Assembly: GCF_020164785.1 (NCBI RefSeq)
Contig: NZ_JAIUGX010000005.1
Location: 279,096-343,095 of the forward strand
Direction of reading: 5' to 3'
Length of the DNA: 64,000 nt
Origin: Mesorhizobium sp. ES1-1
Lineage (GTDB): Bacteria > Pseudomonadota > Alphaproteobacteria > Rhizobiales > Rhizobiaceae
The notes below the pieces were generated by a model. That model saw only the letters and a list, made by a program, of their open reading frames with translations, was not told the DNA's origin and ran no database searches. Shown here in pieces: positions 36,832 through 45,535 of the stretch (position 1 is its first letter; every line of letters starts with the position of its first letter). Made by a program: the position numbers and the translations under genes.

Positions 36832-37590
36832 ATGAAGCGGCTGGTGCAACCTGCAACGCAAGAAGCCGACGGTGTGCAATCCACCATAATGCCGGTCCAC
36901 AACGTCGACAGGCGCGACCGCGACGAGATGTTTTCGCTTCACCAACGCTATTACGACGCGACCACTCGCGAGATGTTCGAAAGGGATCTGTCGGAAAAAG
37001 ACGCGGTCGTCATCATCCGTCACGAGGGCAGGATCATAGGCTTCTCGACCTACCTTGTCCGTCAGATGACGGTCGGCGCGGAGACGGTCCACTACCTCTT
37101 CTCCGGCGACACCGTCCTTCATTCCGCTCGCTGGGGCGATCCGGTATTGCTGCGAGGCTTTTTCAGGGCGGCGGGCAAAGCCAAAGCCGGCATCGAGGGC
37201 CGCCTCTTCTGGTTCTCCATCATTGGCGGACACAGGACGTTCCGCATCCTGCCCAACTTCTTTCGGAAGTTCGTTCCCGCCATCGACGACCATGCTGGTT
37301 CGAGCGGGCTTATGACGATCCGCGACGCGATAGCCGCAGCCCGCTACGGTCGCTTTTTCGACGCGGCAACGGGCCTGGTCGATTTCGGACCGTCACAGGG
37401 GCACCTGCGACAAGAATGGGCCGATGTTGCCGAGACCGCTTCCCGCAACAAGTTTGCCGCGTTCTTCCTCAGAGCCAACCCTGACTATTTCAGGGGTGTC
37501 GAACTGGCCTGCCTGGCTGAATTCGACAGCGGCAACCTGAAACGCTACGGCGCCGTCAGCTTTGCGGAGGGGCTTGCAGATGAACCTTGA
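36832..37590 (+). CDS. GNAT-like protein of unknown function
   Basis: 252 residues. No family is recognised with confidence, but the layout fits a GNAT-like acyltransferase: RDRDEMFSLHQRYYDATTREMFERDL as N-terminal helix, VVIIRHEGRIIGFSTYLVR as the central beta hairpin, and HYLFSGDTVLHSARWGDPVLLRGFFRAA, where an acyl-CoA loop would lie. The second half (RLFWFSIIGGHRTFRILPNFFRKFVP) is unlike ordinary GNATs. ATAGTGAGG before the ATG is a fair ribosome site. It is probably co-transcribed with the sulfotransferase and ends 22 bases before the convergent P450. Confidence 0.65.
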   Translation: MKRLVQPATQEADGVQSTIMPVHNVDRRDRDEMFSLHQRYYDATTREMFERDLSEKDAVVIIRHEGRIIGFSTYLVRQMTVGAETVHYLFSGDTVLHSARWGDPVLLRGFFRAAGKAKAGIEGRLFWFSIIGGHRTFRILPNFFRKFVPAIDDHAGSSGLMTIRDAIAAARYGRFFDAATGLVDFGPSQGHLRQEWADVAETASRNKFAAFFLRANPDYFRGVELACLAEFDSGNLKRYGAVSFAEGLADEP

Positions 37591-37612
37591 TGGACGCCGA
37601 AAATGCGCGGGA

Positions 37613-38806
37613 TCAAGGCACCAGGCGAAGCGTCAGCGTCTTCAACCCTCGAATCGAGGAGTTGTCCGCCCAGATCGCGGCAACCGGCTCGATGCTCGTC
37701 CAGCGATCGAGAGCCGCATTCAGCACCATCGTGCCTTCCATTTCGGCCAGAGCCCGCCCAATGCAGACATGGGCGCCGCGGCCAAAGGCAAGGCTCTGCC
37801 TGCCCGGACGCTGGAGGTCGAACCGGGACGGATCGGCAAACTGGTCCGGATCGCGATTGGCTGCGCCGACATGCAACACGATCGATTCGTTCCTTTCGAA
37901 CCGGCAATCGCCGATGGACATCGGTTCGAGCGGCCAACGGCAGATTTTCTGGACCGGGCTCTCCAGACGCAAGGTTTCGGCCACCGCCGCCGGCACGAGC
38001 CGGCGATCGGCGCGCAGGGCCGACCACAAGGCCGGGTGGCGGGCGAGATGAAACAGCATGTTGCCGATCAGATGGACCGTGGTTTCGTGGCCGGCGAACG
38101 CAAGCAGGGCGATGTTACGCCCGGCTGTCGTCAACCCCAGCGTTTCAGCCAGCGCCGGCAATCCTCCAAGCAGGGGCGGCATGCGCCCATGCGCAAGCAG
38201 ACCACGCAAATGATCGACGAAGTAGGCGGACATCTCGTCGATCGCGTTTGGCTGTTTGCCGAATGCATCGTCGAAGCCGCTGTCGAGGATGGTGCTGACA
38301 GACGCCGACCAGTGACGCAGCAAAGGCATGTCCTTGTCGGGCACGCCGATGAGACCGCAAATGATGCGCTCCGGTATGGCGCGCGTAAAAGCGGCGACTA
38401 CATCGACGGTGCCGGACAGATCCGGTGCGACGACCAGGTCTTCGACGGCCAGAGCGGCCACGGCGCGAAGCGCAGCCATGCCGTTGTCCATGAAAGGTTG
38501 CTGCAGGGCGCGGCGAAGGGCGCCATGGACGCTGCCTTCCCGGTAGATCAGCCAATCGAGCAGCGCGGAATCCGCCAGCCCAACGTCGCCGCCCGGCGGC
38601 ACATGCGACAGTCTGCGATCCGCCAGGCAATCGGACACCAGGTCGTATTTGGTGACGTAGACATCGCCCCACGGGGACTTCCAGACGGGACGCTCGCTGC
38701 GCATTTCATCAAGCATTGCATGGATATCGGCATTGCCGCTGAATGCTCCGGCACGCACGCTGTTCCAGGCGCTGTCGCGCACCTCGCCGGCAGAAGAAGT
38801 TTGCAT
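37613..38806 (-). CDS. Cytochrome P450
   Basis: 397-residue soluble bacterial P450. The I-helix is FAGHETTVHL (AGHETT at 238-243), the K-helix ExxR is ETLR (277-280), and the haem-binding loop is FGRGAHVCIGRALA with thiolate Cys348. The length fits class I bacterial P450s, which need a ferredoxin and reductase; neither gene is nearby. The ATG at 38806 is chosen over one 36 bases upstream that lies closer to the divergent gene. It sits between the GNAT-like and ATP-grasp-like genes. The substrate is unknown. Confidence 0.94.
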   Translation of the reverse strand: MQTSSAGEVRDSAWNSVRAGAFSGNADIHAMLDEMRSERPVWKSPWGDVYVTKYDLVSDCLADRRLSHVPPGGDVGLADSALLDWLIYREGSVHGALRRALQQPFMDNGMAALRAVAALAVEDLVVAPDLSGTVDVVAAFTRAIPERIICGLIGVPDKDMPLLRHWSASVSTILDSGFDDAFGKQPNAIDEMSAYFVDHLRGLLAHGRMPPLLGGLPALAETLGLTTAGRNIALLAFAGHETTVHLIGNMLFHLARHPALWSALRADRRLVPAAVAETLRLESPVQKICRWPLEPMSIGDCRFERNESIVLHVGAANRDPDQFADPSRFDLQRPGRQSLAFGRGAHVCIGRALAEMEGTMVLNAALDRWTSIEPVAAIWADNSSIRGLKTLTLRLVP

Positions 38807-38868
38807 CGTCCTGCAACCGTTTCGCGTTCGAAAGCCGGGCAATCGTCCGGCGCTAAAACCAATTGATC

Positions 38869-39930
38869 ATGGCGAAAACGATCAGCCCAGGACCCGTCTA
38901 TTATCTCTGCCGTCGCCAGCACGCATACACGATCGGCGTGCTGCTTGGCTACTACGACAATGGCCTCGGCGATCTCGTACGGATCATACCCTATGAGCGG
39001 CTCGGCGACCTCGGCGTCATCGCGCCCGGTACCTTTATCTTCACCGATCTGGATAGACTGGCACCGGCCGAGTTGCAGACGGCAGCCGCACTGCACAAGA
39101 CCATTGCGTCGCAGGATGCCAATGTGTTGCTGCTTAACGACCCAGCGTCGGTGCCGCGTCGTTTCGACCTGTTAAGGCGGCTAAAGGCGGCAGGCTGCAA
39201 TGACTTCGACGTCCATCGGCTGGGGGACCGCCAGGCGATCCGCCGCTTTCCGGTTTTCGTGCGCTGGGAGAGCCGCCATGATCCGCCACTGACGGGCTTG
39301 CTGGACAATGCCGATGCACTGGAGAGGGCGATCGCCGGCATGCCCAAGCGCGTGCGAACCGATCCAGATCTGATGATCGTCGAGTATGGCACGGCGCCGT
39401 CGCCCGACGGCCGGTTTCGCAAATATTCCGCATTCAAGGTCGGCCGTGTGATCTATCCTCAGCACTGCTTCTCGAGCCATGGCTGGTACATCAAGTTTTC
39501 CGAAGCAATCCTGGGCGACGCCGAGCGTGCGGAAAACCGAGCCTATGTCGAGGAGAATCCGCATGCAGTGCAGCTGCAGCGCATTTTCGAGCTGGCCGAC
39601 ATCGACTACGGCCGCATCGACTACGGACTTGTCGACGGGCGGGTCCAGACCTTCGAAATCAACACCAATCCAACGGTCATGTCGCGTCCGCCCGGCTGGG
39701 ACGGGGGCGTCGACTACAGCCGGTATGCCGAATTGCATGCCGATGCGCTGCGCACCATCATGCGACCCGCCTCCAGTCAGCCCTTGCGGCTCGGCTCCGG
39801 TACGATGAGCGCCGACGCCATCCACGCGGAGGCGATGCGCGGCGTGCGGCAGCGGATCGATAGGTTTTCACGCAGCCGCCGCCTGCGGTCGCTCAGACAG
39901 CGTCTGGCCCGCGCCTTGGGCCTTGGCTAA
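38869..39930 (+). CDS. ATP-grasp-like protein
   Basis: 353 residues. The fold is inferred from a pattern rather than a full match. A pre-ATP-grasp-like N-terminus with VLLLNDPASVPRRFDLLRRL is followed by RRFPVFVRWESRHDPPLTG (candidate ATP-binding loop). Then comes the metal-site motif LVDGRVQTFEINTNPTVM, with Glu263, Asn265 and Asn267, as in RimK/glutathione-synthetase ligases. The Arg-rich C-terminus (SRSRRLRSLRQRLARAL) looks like an amphipathic tail. It is divergent from the P450 (62 bases). If a ligase, it could couple an amino acid to a carboxylate in the same pathway. Confidence 0.6.
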   Translation: MAKTISPGPVYYLCRRQHAYTIGVLLGYYDNGLGDLVRIIPYERLGDLGVIAPGTFIFTDLDRLAPAELQTAAALHKTIASQDANVLLLNDPASVPRRFDLLRRLKAAGCNDFDVHRLGDRQAIRRFPVFVRWESRHDPPLTGLLDNADALERAIAGMPKRVRTDPDLMIVEYGTAPSPDGRFRKYSAFKVGRVIYPQHCFSSHGWYIKFSEAILGDAERAENRAYVEENPHAVQLQRIFELADIDYGRIDYGLVDGRVQTFEINTNPTVMSRPPGWDGGVDYSRYAELHADALRTIMRPASSQPLRLGSGTMSADAIHAEAMRGVRQRIDRFSRSRRLRSLRQRLARALGLG

Positions 39931-39963
39931 CGCCAAACGCCACACCGCGCGACAGGCCATGGT

Positions 39964-40812
39964 TCAGGCTTCTTTCCGGCTAAGATTTCGCGCAAGGATC
40001 CGGATATGCTCCGCGACCGTGCCGTCGACGGGGTTGTAGACAACCATGGTCAGGTCGGGGCGGCCGTCGACCGCGAAGGACGAGTATTCCAGCTCGACAT
40101 CGCCCAGTTCGGGGTGTTTCAGGCGCTTTGTCCCGTCGCCATGGCTTAGCACATGGTTTTCCTTCCACAGCGCGGCAAATTCCGGGCTGGCGTCGCAGAG
40201 TTCGTCCACGAGCCGCGTAACCTCGGAGACCGCGCCGGCGCGCGCCGCGTCGGCCCGGAACGCGCCCACGACGAAACGCGCGAGATTTTCCCAATCATGC
40301 TGTTTGGCGCGGATGACAGGGCTGCGGAACATGAAGCGCAATATGTTGCGCTGGCCCGCGGGCAGGGTGCTGTAGTCGGTCAGCACGACCCGCGCTGCAT
40401 CGTTCCAGGCTACGACGTCCCAGGTGGCCGTCTTGACCAGAGCGGGGCTGGCATCGAGCGTGTCGAGCAGGCGCTGCAGCCTGGGGCTGACGCCTTCGGC
40501 GCCGATGTAGCGGACCTCCGGCGGGCGCCCCAGCCCGAGCATGAACAGATGCTCCCGCTCGGGCTCGGTGAGCAGCAGGCCCTTGGCGATCCGGTTCAGC
40601 ACGTCGGCCGAGGGCGCGCCGCCGCGCCCCTGTTCCAGCCATGTGTACCAGGTCGGGCTGATGTTGGCCCGCTGCGCCACCTCCTCGCGGCGCAGTCCAG
40701 GTGTGCGCCGGCGTCCGGAAAGGCCGAACGAGGCGGGATCGAGGCGGGTGCGCCGGTCCTTCAGGAAAGAAGCGAGCGTGCCGGCGGAGCTGGGTTGTGT
40801 CCTGTTAGCCAT
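39964..40812 (-). CDS. XRE-family regulator with MmyB-like ligand domain
   Basis: 282 residues. The HTH is GLRREEVAQRANISPTWYTWLEQGRG, followed by SADVLNRIAKGLLLTEPEREHLFML. The C-terminal MmyB-like (PAS-related) domain contains ATWDVVAWNDAARVVLTDYS and ENLARFVVGAFRADAAR. In studied relatives this domain binds fatty acid-like ligands. It is divergent from an NAD-dependent epimerase-type SDR gene (77-base spacer), a very common arrangement in which the regulator controls the neighbouring SDR. Confidence 0.94.
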   Translation of the reverse strand: MANRTQPSSAGTLASFLKDRRTRLDPASFGLSGRRRTPGLRREEVAQRANISPTWYTWLEQGRGGAPSADVLNRIAKGLLLTEPEREHLFMLGLGRPPEVRYIGAEGVSPRLQRLLDTLDASPALVKTATWDVVAWNDAARVVLTDYSTLPAGQRNILRFMFRSPVIRAKQHDWENLARFVVGAFRADAARAGAVSEVTRLVDELCDASPEFAALWKENHVLSHGDGTKRLKHPELGDVELEYSSFAVDGRPDLTMVVYNPVDGTVAEHIRILARNLSRKEA

Positions 40813-40889
40813 TATACCATGATAAGATCACTACTTTAATGGAATAATAGACCAGCGATAGTGCGCAGGCAATCGTCAGGAGATTTTGC

Positions 40890-41780
40890 ATGCGTATCTT
40901 TCTCACCGGTGCGACCGGCTTCATCGGCTCGGCTCTCGTCACCGAACTCATCAATGCGGGCCACCAGGTTGTCGGCGTCACCCGCTCCGATGCCGGCGCC
41001 GATGCGCTCCTTGCGGCGGGCGCCGAGGTCCACCGTGGAACGCTCGAGGAGCCAGAGGGCCTGCGCGACGGCGCGGCCAAGGCCGAGGCGGTCATCCACA
41101 CGGCGTTCGACCATGATTTCTCGCGCTTTGCCGAGAATTGCGAGAAGGACAGGCGGGTCATCGCCGCGCTCGGCCAGGCACTGGCCGGCTCCGATCGGCC
41201 GCTGCTGATCACGTCCGGGGTCGGGATCGGCAGCCCCGGACATGGCGAGCCCGCCAGCGAGGATGTGTTCAATCCCGACCATCCCAATCCGCGCATTGCC
41301 TCGGAAGAGGCCGCCAACGCGTTGCTCGACGCCGGCGTCAATGTGTCGGTGGTGCGTCTGCCGCAGGTCCATAACCCGCTCAAGCAGGGCCTCATCACCC
41401 CGCTTATCGAGATCGCGCGCCAGAAGGGCGTCTCGGCCTATGTCGGGGAGGGCCGCAACCGATACGCCGCAGGGCATCTGCTGGACGGGGCGAGGCTCTA
41501 CCGGCTCGCCGTCGAAAAACAGCAACCCGGCGCGCGCTATCACGCGGTCGGCGAGGAAGGCGTAGAGGTGCGCGCCATCGCCGAGGCGCTTGGGCGCGGC
41601 CTGAAACTGCCGGTCGTTTCGATCGCGCCGGAACAGGTGGCCGAGCATTTCGGCTGGATGGCGCTGTTCGCCCCGATGGACCTGCCTGCTTCCAGCGCGC
41701 TGACGCAGGAGCGGCTCGGCTGGCACCCGACCGGCCCGACGCTGATCGCCGATCTCGAGGCGATGCGATATCCTGTTTGA
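40890..41780 (+). CDS. Extended SDR / NAD-dependent epimerase-type protein
   Basis: 296 residues. The dinucleotide-binding loop TGATGFIGSALVTELINAGH and VIHTAFDHDF are typical of atypical/extended SDRs. The usual YxxxK is not clearly placed; RIASEEAANALLDAGVNVSVVRLPQVHNP takes the corresponding region. Such 3-beta-HSD-like proteins next to MmyB-type regulators are usually of unknown substrate. The regulator at 39964 is read divergently. A strong intrinsic terminator follows within 25 bases. Confidence 0.9.
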   Translation: MRIFLTGATGFIGSALVTELINAGHQVVGVTRSDAGADALLAAGAEVHRGTLEEPEGLRDGAAKAEAVIHTAFDHDFSRFAENCEKDRRVIAALGQALAGSDRPLLITSGVGIGSPGHGEPASEDVFNPDHPNPRIASEEAANALLDAGVNVSVVRLPQVHNPLKQGLITPLIEIARQKGVSAYVGEGRNRYAAGHLLDGARLYRLAVEKQQPGARYHAVGEEGVEVRAIAEALGRGLKLPVVSIAPEQVAEHFGWMALFAPMDLPASSALTQERLGWHPTGPTLIADLEAMRYPV

Positions 41781-41801
41781 TCGACCGAAGCATCCGCGCC
41801 G

Positions 41802-41842
41802 AAAAGGCCTCCAACCGAGATCGCCGGATTGGAGGCTTTTTT
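41802..41842 (+). terminator. Intrinsic terminator
   Basis: GCCTCCAA (41807-41814) pairs with TTGGAGGC (41829-41836), followed by TTTTTT. Preceding AAAA makes it usable on the other strand also. Confidence 0.9.
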
Positions 41843-42005
41843 GTACCGAGAACTAACTCAAGGGATAAGGCGCGCAATTTTCTCAGTTTGAATGCGATGA
41901 AGTCAGTTGCTTGCCCACTCGTCGCCTGGCACGTGTATGTAGATTTCCCGTTGACACCACACGGCACCGCCGCCAGTACAATTAGAGCTGTTGTTGGGGC
42001 GAGTC

Positions 42006-42266
42006 ATGGCAGAATTGGACGGCTACTTGTGGATGGGAGGCCTCCTTATATTATTTGGTGGCTTATACTGGGCCGCGACGTCGGGCGCGAGGCGTCGATT
42101 TAGAGAGTTCACTAGTCGATCGGACGCAGCGATAAAGAGGACCGACGCGTTGTTGAAGGCAAATGAAGCGTCGATCGAGGCGTCTCTGAGCAACACCAAG
42201 GCCATCGAAGAAAACACGATTGCAATCCGCGATCTGATCAGCAAGATGCGAGCAGAGCAGAAGTAG
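42006..42266 (+). CDS. Small membrane-anchored coiled-coil protein
   Basis: 86 residues. One N-terminal membrane segment (YLWMGGLLILFGGLYWAA) is followed by a basic stretch SGARRRFREF and a helical region with regular hydrophobic spacing (ALLKANEASIEASLSNTKAI, then EENTIAIRDLISKM). The gene and its surroundings look more AT-rich than neighbours, so it may be acquired. The ATG at 42006 is chosen because the membrane segment follows it. The function is unknown. Confidence 0.62.
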   Translation: MAELDGYLWMGGLLILFGGLYWAATSGARRRFREFTSRSDAAIKRTDALLKANEASIEASLSNTKAIEENTIAIRDLISKMRAEQK

Positions 42267-42423
42267 GTTGTGACAACATCGGTTAGGCGGCGCGCTTTAG
42301 GCCTCTGTTTTCATGCAAACTGTTCTCCAAAGTCGATGGTCACTATTGGGCGATATGCTTTAGGCGTCGAACGCCGATCGCAATTCCCTGAATTGCAAAC
42401 TGAGACACTACCGGGCACGGCCT

Positions 42424-43121
42424 TCACTGGGCATTAACGGCGTAGCGCAGGTGGACGAGGCCATGCTCCAGCGTTTCGCAGCTTTTGAGCGTCAAGTGCA
42501 TCCTGCCCGCCAGGCCGCTCTCGCCGAACTCGACGAAGCCCTGGTTGCCCGCCCGCCCATCGATGGCGGAGCAACGAGAAGGCTTAGCTCATCGACAAGG
42601 CCGGCGGCGAAGAAGGAGCCGTTGATGCCCGCGCCGCCTTCGAGCAGCAGGCGGCCTATGTCGAGTTCGCGGCCAAGCACGTCGAGCATGGCGGCAAGGT
42701 CGATCTCCGCCGTCTCGGACACGATGTAGGAGACGCCGTCGGCGGCAAGCTCGGCCAAATGGCTGTCGGCGACATCGCGGCCGAGCAGCACCACAACGTG
42801 ATCGCCGCCAATGTCCGGTTTGGAAAAGTGGACTTTGCCGGAACCATCGAGCGCTATGGCATAGGAGCCCGCATCGCGCCGCGCGAAATGATGCGGGCGT
42901 TGGACCGTGCCGGCCTGGGCCGGCTCGTGTGCCGCGGCCTTGCTCATCTCGGCCATGGTGACGCGGCCGACGATCCAGGCGTCGCCCTCCAGCTCGCCAT
43001 GGACCCGCTCATAGACGCTCGACCACTCGGCCTTGCCGCCTTCAGGGCTGGCGGTAAAGCGGCTGGGATGCAGGCCGCCATCGAGCGAGGCGAGCATATG
43101 GCAGATGACTTTTGGCTTCAT
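42424..43121 (-). pseudogene. RibD-C/dihydrofolate-reductase-like gene with a frameshift
   Basis: The intact first part (MKPKVICHMLASLDGGL, VGRVTMAEM, LLEGGAGINGSFFAAGLVDELSLLVAP) is a typical RibD C-terminal/DHFR-like domain. At about 42563-42570 the frame changes. In the +1 frame the protein would continue with GRAGNQGFVEFGESGLAGRM, HLTLKSCETLEHGLVHLRYA and a stop at 42424, exactly the expected family ending. One missing base (a G or C in the GCTCCGCCATCG context) explains it. In the actual frame the product stops at 42492 after a Ser/Ala/Arg-rich tail (209 residues). It may be a true pseudogene or a sequencing error. Confidence 0.8.
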
Positions 43122-43322
43122 GGAACTCTTCCCTTGAGAACGAAATCAGCTGTCCAAGCTAGGGCCGGGCCGCGAGCTGGGAAGTGAAAATCATGCGCGC
43201 GCTGCAGCGGGGATCAAGAACCGCGGCGCATTTTGTATGAAACGAACAATTGAAGTCGGCCCCGTAACGCTTTGTTTTCTTGCCTGCAGCTATCCCGAAG
43301 GACCGCGTCGAATGGTCGGCGC

Positions 43323-45266
43323 ATGATGGACGCGTGCAGCATGGGTTCGCCCTGGTCCGAGCTTCTGGCAAATGTCGCTGTCGTGGCGATGTTCGTCTCT
43401 GTCTGGATCCATACACATGTGTGGTTGGACCGGCGCGCCGCCGTGACGCGGGCAACGGCGTTCGGCCTGCTCATGGGTATGGGTGCGGTCATCGTGATGA
43501 TGACGCCCATGAAATTGCAGCCCGGCATCCTGATCGACCTGCGCAGCACCATGATCGTGCTTGGCGGGTTCTTCGGCGGCCCGGTCGCGGGCATCCTGGC
43601 AGGGCTCTCGGCGGTCGCGTATCGTCTCCATGAAGGCGGCATCGGGGCGTTCGCGGGCGCGGTAGGGATCGGCATCGCGACCACCATCGGGATCGTCGGT
43701 CATCTGGCGCTGAAAGGCCGCGCCCCCGAACGGCTCGACATCTTGAACCTGGCGGCGGCGGCGGGCGCCGGTTCGTTGCTAGGGCTGCTGGCGCTGCCGA
43801 GGGATGTCATGCAGGCGGTCCTGCCGCGCGTCGCGTTGCCGTCGCCGCTGTTGATCTTCCTGTCGATCATGCTGGCCGGGCTGACCTTGTACCAGGAGCG
43901 GCGCCGCATCGAGGCCCTGCAGTCGCGCCGCATCTACAAAGCGGTGGTCGAGGCGCTGCCCGACTGCCTCAACGTCAAGGATCTTGAAGGGCGCTTCATC
44001 GCCGCCAATCCGGCAACGGCCGAGCTGATGCGCGCCCGCGACGCCAAGGCCTTGATCGGCAGGACGGACTTCGATTTCTATCCGCGCGCGATAGCCAGCA
44101 AGTTCAGGCAGGACGAGCTTTCGATCCTCAAGGCCGGCGTGCCTTCCACGATCGAACAAAGGCTCGAACATGAAGGCGGCGGCTCCGGCTGGCTTGCGAC
44201 GCTGAAGGCGCCGCTGACCGACAGGGCCGGCAACATCATCGGCCTGATCACGCATAACCGCGACATCACCGCGCGCCGGCAGCTCGAAGCCGAACTGGCC
44301 GAAAGCCGGATCCGGTTGACCGAGGCCCTGACCCACATGGCCGACGGGTTGGTGATGTTCGATGCCGAGGGCAAGCTTACGCTTTGCAATGACCAATATC
44401 GTCACATGTTTCCCCGCACCGCCGACCTTCGGGTCCCTGGCGCCGACTATCGCGACATATTGCGCCAGTCGGTCGAACGCGGCGAGGAGAACGTGCCGGC
44501 AGAGGAGGTCGAGGCCTGGATCGATCGGATCGTCGGCTCGCGCACGACCGCGAGCAATTTGGAGATCAGGCTGACCGACGGGCGCTGGCTCGACATCCGA
44601 ACCAGGCCGACCGCAGATGGCGGCAGCCTCAGCGTGCTTTCCGACATTACCGCCGCCAAAAAGGTGCAGGAAGAACTGCTGGCCGCCAATGCGGCGCTGA
44701 ACCTTCTGGCGCATAGCGATGGACTGACGGGATTGCTGACCCGGCGCGCCTTCGACGAAGCGCTGGCGCGCGAGTTCTTGCGCAGCCAGCGCTCCGGCAA
44801 ACCGCTCGCCCTGCTGCTGATCGATGTCGACTGGTTCAAGCGGTTCAACGACCATTACGGCCATCCGGAAGGCGACGAATGCCTGCGCGCCGTCAGCCGA
44901 TGCATCCAGGCCACGGCCCGCCGGCCGGCCGATGCGGCGGCCCGCTACGGTGGCGAGGAGTTCGCGGTCATCCTGCCCGAAACCGATGCGCGCGGCGCCT
45001 TCGTCATCGCGGAAAATCTCAGGCGCAAGGTGCACGAGCTTGGGCTGCCGCATGGGGGAAGCGAGAAAGGCATCGTCACCGTCAGCATCGGAGCGGCGAC
45101 TTTCGATCCGGGCGCGGCGACCATCGAGATCGCCGATCTGCTTCGGCGCGCCGACGAAGCGCTCTACGGCGCCAAGGCGGCGGGCCGCGACCGGGTGCAT
45201 GGCTGGCGGCCCTATGGCGTGCCGCGGCAGACGCCGGCGACGCCGCCCAAACGCCAGGGCAAATGA
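43323..45266 (+). CDS. Membrane diguanylate cyclase with PAS domains
   Basis: About 647 residues. Some five or six N-terminal membrane segments (VAVVAMFVSVWIHTHVWL onward; TMIVLGGFFGGPVAGILAGLSA) resemble the 5TMR-LYT sensor. Two PAS domains follow (VVEALPDCLNVKDLEGRFIAANPATAELM and ALTHMADGLVMFDAEGKLTLCND). The GGDEF domain has the active-site GGEEF at residues 543-547 and DGLTGLLTRRAFDEAL. It makes cyclic di-GMP from GTP. The RxxD inhibitory site is not obvious. The exact start is uncertain (ATGs at 43323, 43326 and 43341). Confidence 0.92.
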   Translation: MMDACSMGSPWSELLANVAVVAMFVSVWIHTHVWLDRRAAVTRATAFGLLMGMGAVIVMMTPMKLQPGILIDLRSTMIVLGGFFGGPVAGILAGLSAVAYRLHEGGIGAFAGAVGIGIATTIGIVGHLALKGRAPERLDILNLAAAAGAGSLLGLLALPRDVMQAVLPRVALPSPLLIFLSIMLAGLTLYQERRRIEALQSRRIYKAVVEALPDCLNVKDLEGRFIAANPATAELMRARDAKALIGRTDFDFYPRAIASKFRQDELSILKAGVPSTIEQRLEHEGGGSGWLATLKAPLTDRAGNIIGLITHNRDITARRQLEAELAESRIRLTEALTHMADGLVMFDAEGKLTLCNDQYRHMFPRTADLRVPGADYRDILRQSVERGEENVPAEEVEAWIDRIVGSRTTASNLEIRLTDGRWLDIRTRPTADGGSLSVLSDITAAKKVQEELLAANAALNLLAHSDGLTGLLTRRAFDEALAREFLRSQRSGKPLALLLIDVDWFKRFNDHYGHPEGDECLRAVSRCIQATARRPADAAARYGGEEFAVILPETDARGAFVIAENLRRKVHELGLPHGGSEKGIVTVSIGAATFDPGAATIEIADLLRRADEALYGAKAAGRDRVHGWRPYGVPRQTPATPPKRQGK

Positions 45267-45470
45267 GCCGCTCGGCGCGGCCGAGGGACGTGCCAAAACC
45301 CGGACAATTCCGATAATTCGCCGGCGCGCTCCATTGAATGTTGCGCAGACGGCTGACCGTGGGTTAGCATCGCGACGCTGATGGCGGCGGGAGGCAATTT
45401 TTGCAACTGACATCAGCTGGAGCGGCGCGCCCATCCGGGCGATGGAGGGTGCTCCAACACTTTGAACCGG

Positions 45471-45515
45471 CGCATGATCCTTTCCCAAGGCCGATCCCGC
45501 CCTGGGGATCATGCG
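45471..45515 (+). promoter_or_regulatory. Inverted repeat in leader of the sugar ABC operon
   Basis: CGCATGATCC (45471-45480) and GGATCATGCG (45506-45515) are perfect 10-base arms around 25 bases, ending 20 bases before the binding-protein ATG. It could be an operator (LacI-like repressors use such repeats) or an mRNA hairpin. No regulator gene is adjacent. Confidence 0.5.
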
Positions 45516-45535
45516 TCCCTGTGGAGGAGGATCCT

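Noticed and set aside
37562..38866. A 434-codon frame opposite the P450
   Set aside because: Shadow frame; the P450 carries the ExxR and haem-Cys motifs.
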